This document shows, in pieces, positions 58,301 through 64,000 of a stretch of DNA of 64,000 bases. Numbering within the stretch: the first letter of the stretch is position 1; the number at the start of each line of letters is the position of its first letter. The notes beneath the pieces were generated by a model. The model was not told the origin of the DNA. It ran no database searches and saw only the letters and a program-made list of their open reading frames with translations. The translations under genes and the position numbers were made by a program. Origin of the DNA: Xiphophorus maculatus. Taxonomy: Eukaryota > Chordata > Actinopteri > Cyprinodontiformes > Poeciliidae. The stretch spans positions 1,831,088 to 1,895,087 of the forward strand of contig NC_036459.1 of NCBI RefSeq assembly GCF_002775205.1, in the 5' to 3' direction.

Positions 58301-61300
58301 CCTGGACTCAGGAACAACAGTAAGCACCAAGAGTCCAGACCTTTACCCAACGGTTAGGGCCGTTTATAGCCAGAAAAAACTGCATGGCACCATTTACCCG
58401 AGGACTCAACTGCTCTATAAGGATCCTCAATGCAGAGGTGCAGTGCTGGTTGGCCATAGATGAGGATCAACCTTAGATGCCCAAACCTTATTTGCTTTCT
58501 GAAAGTGTTACGTCTTTAATCTGTTTGGTCTCCCGTCTCATTTCCTTCTCAGAGTCCTTCTCTCAGTCCAATCAGCTGCTGACTTGGTGTCAGCAGCAGA
58601 CTCATGGTTACAGAGGTGTCGCTATTTGTGACCTGACTACTTCCTGGAAGAGTGGCCTTGCCCTTTGTGCTCTTATCCACCGATGCCAACCAGATTTGAT
58701 GTAACACACTAGACAGTCATGTTTTAAGGCTTGTGATTAAAACACAGGAGACTGCTTGTGTTCTGACCTGAAACATTGTCCAACCTCAGAGACTACGACT
58801 CTCTGGACGAGTCGTCAGTGGAGGAAAACATCCGCCTCGCATTTGATGTGGCTGAGCAAGAGTTTGGGATTTCACCTCTGATGACGGTGGAAGAGATGTC
58901 GTCTGTTGGAGAACCAGACTCTCTTTCTATGGTGATGTACCTGAGTCAGTTCTACCAGCTGCATAAAGAGTCACTGCACCCTGCTGGTGAGACCGAACAT
59001 TGCAATAGTTTTTACAGTTTTAATCCTAACTGATGTGAGGTCAGATGAGTCCAGTAAACTCTGCATCAGTGAAGCAGCTGGTGTTGGTGTTTGTTTCAGG
59101 CTCTCTGAGTCAGAATGCTGATCTGAGAGCAGCTCTCTTCACTCCAGCCTCCCTCCTCAGCAGACTGGGAACCAGTCCGTCCAGGAAGAGAAACCCAAAG
59201 GTACCAGTGGCTCGTCCTCATCATGTCTGATGCGTTCTGTTTCAGATTTTGGTATTGACCTGTTACCTCTGCAGGAGCATGGAGATGCTCTGGGCAAAAA
59301 GAGAAGGACGAGTCCAGAGAGCGGAGAGCTGCAGGAGGTCAGCTACCGATGGATGGATGGATGGATGGATGGATGGATGGATGGATGGATGGATGGATGG
59401 ATGGACTAAAACATTTTGAATTTTTCCATCTAAAGTCTCAGATCTTCATCTCTTCCTGTTTTCTGTCTTCCAGTCACGTGACCTTAATGGCGACTTTGAT
59501 GAGAACTTTGTGGGCGGGACCAGCCGCTCTAGAGTTCGTCTGATGGCCAATCAGCTGCAGGCAAAGCTGGATGAGGGCTCTGCGACCTGCGTGAACTCTT
59601 CGTCTTCTTCTGCTTCCGCTCTACGTCAGCAGGTGGGCGGAGTCAGGCTCTGGGTCCGCGGTGCGACTCATGATGTTTACAGGAAACAGACTGGAGCTTC
59701 CCTCCATGATGTCACCTGTCCCACATGTCAAACTAACGTCTTGTTCTCAATAATGTAATTCCACCTGATAACCAGCAGGGGGCGCCATCCAGCCTCCCTT
59801 CCTCAGAGTCTGCAGACCCCCCGCAGGCCACGCCTCCTATTCAGTCGTCGTCATGGAGACCGGTAAAACCCAGTAGATTTTAAGCACAAATCCTGACATT
59901 GCGATGGGAATGTCTGATTCTTTTAGACAAGCTCATATCAGGATTCATTTTTAAAGTGAAAAGGGTGAATTATTCCGGGAGGGGAGTGAATACTAGTTAC
60001 CAGCAGAACCCACCCGGTTCGGGCCGGACTCACGGTTCTGCGCTGCCCTGTCTCTGCCAGAAGAAGCGGACCCTCCAGCAGGAGCAGATGAGTTTCCGCT
60101 TCAGGGAGAGGATCAAGTCTCAGTGGGCCGCCAGCCGGGACCAGCAGGTACCGGTGCTGGACATGATGTGACGTGACCCGGTCCGACCCACCGGGCCTCC
60201 TCTGTCTTCTGTCTCGTTGTGTCCTGTGGCTGAAACCGTCCTTAGCGCCGCATGTGACCCACAACAGCCAAACCCCATGAATAGTTCCTATTGATGGGCC
60301 CGGGAGCCTGCCGAACCGCCCTGACAGCTGGACGGGTTGCTGACTGGGCACTTTGTGCAGTCGGACCCAGAAATTCCCAGAATGTTTCCACAATCAGAGT
60401 TTCAGTTCATCTGCAGCAGCTTCCAGCAAAACTGGCAGCAGAAATTCAAAAATCAGCAGCAGGAGACCTCACTGACCTCAGTAAAGATGGCCGCCATTGA
60501 ACTCTTTGAATTAATGGAGGATCCATCCTGATTGGCTCGTTTAGTTTGTCCTGTGAGAGCAGAAACACTGATTGTGCTGCTGAAGATGGAGGACTTTAGA
60601 TTGGTTAGCTGTGATGTCCCCTCATGTCGTCTCTGTCCCTTCATGTCCCCCGTCCTCTCTGTCCCTTCATGTCCCCCGTCCTCTCTGTCCCTCTGTCCAA
60701 AGTGTCTTCAGATGTACACCGGTGGAGTGAACTCACTGGCTGAGCAGATAACCAGCCGTTTTCAGCGTCAGCAGCAGAGTAGCTTGGTAAGAAGGTTTCT
60801 TCATCTTTATGTGGAATGGCCACTAGAGGGCAGGAGTGGTGCCTTCATAGAAAGTTGAGTGGAAAGAAAACCATCAGCATCATCAGATCTGCTGGAGTTA
60901 AAGGTTGAACTGTTTCCCTCTGTGGTTGGAGGAGCAGTCTCCAGTGGAGACTCTGGAGGAGCTGCAGAGATCTGACCCGGTTACAGTTTGTTACAAACCA
61001 GCAGAACCTAGCAGCCTCTGGTCTGGTTCTGCTTCAGACCCAAGAAAATCTAGTTATTGATGTGGAGTATGAAGATATTTCAGGGTTTTTTTACTTTGTT
61101 CTTCTTTAGTCTGGGTTCTGGTTCCTTCCGTCCTCCGGTTTTTGTCTCTCTGTTGTCCTCTGGTCCTTCCCTGTCCTCTAGTCCTTCCCTGTCCTCCTGT
61201 CCTTCCCTGTCCTTACCTGTCCTCTGGTCCTTACCTGTCCTCTGGTCCAATCGGTGTCTCTGTCCCTGCAGGTCTCTGTGGGAAGCGACGTCTGTTTCTT

Positions 61301-63026
61301 CTGCAAGCAGAAGGTTTATGTGATGGAGCGTCTGAGCGCCGAGGGGCTCTTCTTCCATCGCAGCTGCTTCCGTTGTGATTCCTGCAGCGCCCCCCTCAGG
61401 CTGGTCTCCTACAGCTACGACCAGGACACCGGTCAGTTCACAGATGACCTATAACCTTTTGGAAAAAGTAGCTACATTTGTCACTAGTCTTTTTTTTTAA
61501 AGAAGGTTAGCAACAGAGTTTCTGTCCTTCTGGCCACGCCCCCATCCTGGCCACGCCCTTCCTGGCCACGCCCCCTTCAAGTCTTGGCTCTGCGTTTCCA
61601 GCAGCGGCAAAAAGACGATTTACCTGCAACATCATGAAACCACAGCTCTGCTGGTCAACATTCAGATAATCTGAGCTAAAAATAGCAACCAGTAACTGGA
61701 ACATACTCTGCTGAATATGGAGAAAAACACATCAGATTTAACTTTAGACTAAAAACCAGGAAGCTCTGCTGCTGCTTCAATATTCAGAAAACACAAATGA
61801 ATTCATAGATTGGATCAGTTTTATAAAGTTCTTAACAGCGTCCCGCTGAAAACCTCCTGATCCAGACGACCACCACATGTGGAGTTCCTCAGTCTTCATA
61901 ACCTTCTGCTCAGATTATCTCATCTACACTGAGGACACAAACTTATAGTTCTGTGATGAAACAAAACCACAGAATCCAAATACAAATGTATTTATAAGGT
62001 CAAAGGTCAGGCTTAGCTGACATAATGAGGCTAACGCTACAACCATAAAGGCTGAAGATGAGCTCACTTCTGTTTTGATTCATCATCAGCTTTGTGAACT
62101 GAAGGTTCCCGTTTCCAAGGTAACAACAAACCGGGACTGTGTGGAGTATGAGGTTCAGGAACTATCGGGTCCTGACCTCTGGCCTCTGCAGAGCTGGGGT
62201 CGTCCTGAACCTATCTGCAAGTATGAGTGGCAGTTTTGAGGCCCATCTGGCCCCCTGCCGCCCATGGGGCCCCACGCGGCCCCCTGCCGCCCATGGGGCC
62301 CCATGCGGCTCCCTGTCATCACAGCAACCCGGCAGCAGCCACATGATGCCGTCATGTGAAGGACCTCGAGTCTCTGTGCTGCAGATCTGTGGGGTTTTTA
62401 TCTGACAGGATTCTTGCTGTGTGTGTATGAAGCTCAGCAGCCAATCGGGGCGCGGAGGTCACATGACCTGTGTTTGTAGCAGGCATGCGGCTATAAAGGT
62501 GGGGCAGCTCCGTCCCGGCGCTGATGGACGGCTGATGACAAACTTCTTGTCTTCTGTCTCAGGAAGGTTTCGCTGCCTGCAGCATCCTGACTGCCGGCCG
62601 GCTGCTCCCAGGAAGAGAGCGACTCCCACGGGAACATCGGCGGTGAGGAAAAACCCCGCGCCTGTTGCTGCTGCTGGTTGCTATGGTAACCATGGGCCGT
62701 CTTGTCTTGCAGCCATCTCCGTCCTCGGCCGCGTCCCTCTCCGACTCTCTGAGCGAGCGGCGCCGGTCTTCAGGTGAGGCCGCCTCACCTGGCCACGTCA
62801 GTCTGCATACGAGTCGACACGGAGGCCGCCACTTTAAACCTCTGGATCAATGTGGGCTTTAGTGTGTGTGTGTGTGTGTGTGTGTCTGTGTGTGTGCGCG
62901 ACTGCGCTGCTGTGTCTGCAGCTGCGTCTGTGATGGCGGCGACGCCGGAGCGGATCGAGCTGGAGAACCGCAGGAAGGAGGAGGAGGTGCCGGAGGAGGT
63001 CCAGAACCAGGTCAACCTGAGCCAAG
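55382..63026 (+). CDS. mical3: [F-actin]-monooxygenase MICAL3-like, 3' end beyond window
   Basis: MICAL enzymes are FAD/NADPH monooxygenases that oxidise actin methionines and disassemble filaments. Twenty-three in-phase coding exons give about 994 codons: 55382-55645, 55729-55936, 56008-56124, 56354-56455, 56536-56691, 56765-56865, 57203-57460, 57536-57651, 57717-57843, 57961-58054, 58553-58700, 58790-58986, 59100-59200, 59275-59337, 59474-59632, 59779-59862, 60061-60147, 60361-60480, 60712-60786, 61272-61431, 62563-62642, 62713-62773, 62922-63026. Order: FAD domain ([42 protein letters not shown]), calponin-homology domain (exons 11-12), nuclear-signal-like [17 protein letters not shown] domain (VCFFCKQK... 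CRCDSC-type zinc pairs, exons 20-21), then [14 protein letters not shown]3 is favoured over MICAL2 by QVRHL.DTG, SVGEPD.LSMVMYL and LLSRLG..PSRKR. Which fish duplicate it is, and exons 16-19, are less certain. C-terminal part and stop lie to the right. Confidence 0.9.
59349..59404. repeat. (ATGG)14 microsatellite in a MICAL intron
   Basis: A pure tetranucleotide tract 11 bp after the donor of exon 59,275-59,337. Unlike the ATGG tails at 16.1 and 24.0 kb, no LINE sequence precedes it. Confidence 0.97.
60635..60686. repeat. 26-bp pyrimidine-rich tandem duplication
   Basis: Two exact units beginning GTCCCTTCATGTCCCCCGTC lie 25 bp before the acceptor of exon 60,712-60,786. Confidence 0.9.
61147..61250. 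repeat. Pyrimidine-rich tandem repeat before the LIM exon
   Basis: Degenerate units of TGTCCTCTGGTCCTTCCC type repeat about six times, ending about 20 bp before the acceptor at 61,271. Confidence 0.85.
62249..62307. repeat. 29-bp tandem duplication in a MICAL intron
   Basis: Two copies of GGCCCCCTGCCGCCCATGGG plus nine bases lie head to tail with one difference. Confidence 0.85.
62861..62898. repeat. (TG)n tract upstream of a MICAL exon
   Basis: An interrupted TG tract that ends about 23 bp before the acceptor of exon 62,922-63,026. UG repeats before acceptors can bind TDP-43/CELF-type proteins in vertebrates. No effect is shown here. Confidence 0.9.
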
Positions 63027-64000
63027 GTGTGCATGTCAGGTGAGGGTTGGAGCCGTACGGAAGTCCGACAGGAGCAAAAATATGTGTTTCTAGAGTCGCA
63101 TTAAACTGAGAAACTGCAAAGAAAAAAAAAAAAAAAAGAGTCAAATTCACAGGAAAAAACTCTGGATCAAAGATATAAAAGTTTAAAAAACTATAATTCA
63201 GACTATTAGGATTTTCAGTCAAACCTTAACTGAAAATACGGAAACCAATCAATGCCACACTACTTAACTGAGATTATAAATTGTAATTAAATTAAGAAGC
63301 TTTAATTATTACAAACAACTGGAAGAAATAAAAAACTGACACAAATGTTTTTATTTTACTTGTCAAATTATTGCAAACTGTAAAATTATGCCTGTCAAAA
63401 AAACTCATCAAGTGAAACTTTAACTGTTTTAACTTTAATTCAGACTTCAAATTTGAAAACTGGAACTGTGTAAAAGATGGAAAAATAAATTAATCCTCTA
63501 ATTTATTATTTAGTCTTACTTTCGCTTTTCAAACTTTAAATTTATGCAAAAATGAAACTTTTTATATTAATGTCTGAATTATTTCAGTATTTTAAACAGG
63601 AAATTAAACTTTTAAATGATTCTTTTTAGATATTCGGAAAACTAAGTTCCTTCTTTCTGATGTGCGGGATTTGATTTTTCTGTATGGAAATGTTTTTTTG
63701 TTTGTTTTCAGCTTTAACTGAATATTTTGATTTAAAAATCAGATAAAATGAATAAACGTTTATGTCTTACATTTTTAGAAAATCTCTGAAAATAAACTGA
63801 TTTTAAGTTTTTTGGGAGGATTTTCAAAGCTTTGCTGACTGTAACCAAACATCGATGTAGTTTTGCTGCTAAAACCGGATTTTTCTGTTAGAAACTCAGT
63901 AAAAGTTCAATTTGAAAACAGTAAATATGAATCTGATTGTTAATGGACTTTTTAAAATTCTGAATTTAGCTTTGAAAAATTTAAATATCTGATCAGTTAA
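63027..64000. other. MICAL intron (partial), AT-rich
   Basis: After the donor at 63,027 (GTGTGC, a weaker consensus) no further exon is visible before the window ends. A 16-bp poly(A) run sits at 63,122-63,137. Confidence 0.6.

Overview
The window is nuclear DNA of a ray-finned (teleost) fish. The evidence is spliced vertebrate genes with GT-AG introns, fish-type transposable elements (a Rex3/RTE-like LINE with an ATGG tail, a Tc1/mariner-type element, hAT-type MITEs), long (TG)n tracts, and intergenic DNA rich in GGTTCT/AGAACC words. Species cannot be read from the sequence.

Layout. Positions 1-33,500 are gene-poor. They hold a 251-bp MITE, an isolated CpG-rich patch near 5 kb, and an 8.5-kb composite repeat (5,531-13,991). 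That repeat is three tandem copies of a unit made of a CpG-rich head, a 129-bp satellite array and an ~820-1,210-bp tail, with hairpins at the tail/head junction. It is followed by a Tc1/mariner-like element carrying a nested LINE, a second LINE fragment, a hAT-like element, inverted-repeat clusters and simple repeats. I recognise no complete gene there; one weak pair of minus-strand 5' exons lies near 25.1-25.6 kb.

Positions 33,500-64,000 hold four conserved genes. RPL18A (minus, 4 coding exons, 176 aa) and XPOT (plus, 24 coding exons, 962 aa) are head to head. RTCB (minus, 11 coding exons, 505 aa) is tail to tail with XPOT. A MICAL-family gene, most like MICAL3 (plus), diverges from RTCB and runs off the right edge, with 23 coding exons and about 994 codons inside the window. 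The three complete genes translate without frameshifts, and exon phases agree at every junction.

Function. RPL18A is a large-subunit ribosomal protein. XPOT exports mature tRNA from the nucleus. RTCB is the catalytic tRNA-splicing and XBP1-mRNA ligase. Two successive actors in tRNA biogenesis are thus adjacent and convergent. MICAL3 is an F-actin-oxidising flavoprotein. No bacterial-type operon, CRISPR array, tRNA or rRNA gene was found. The feature that ordinary annotation explains least is the composite satellite at 5.5-14 kb.
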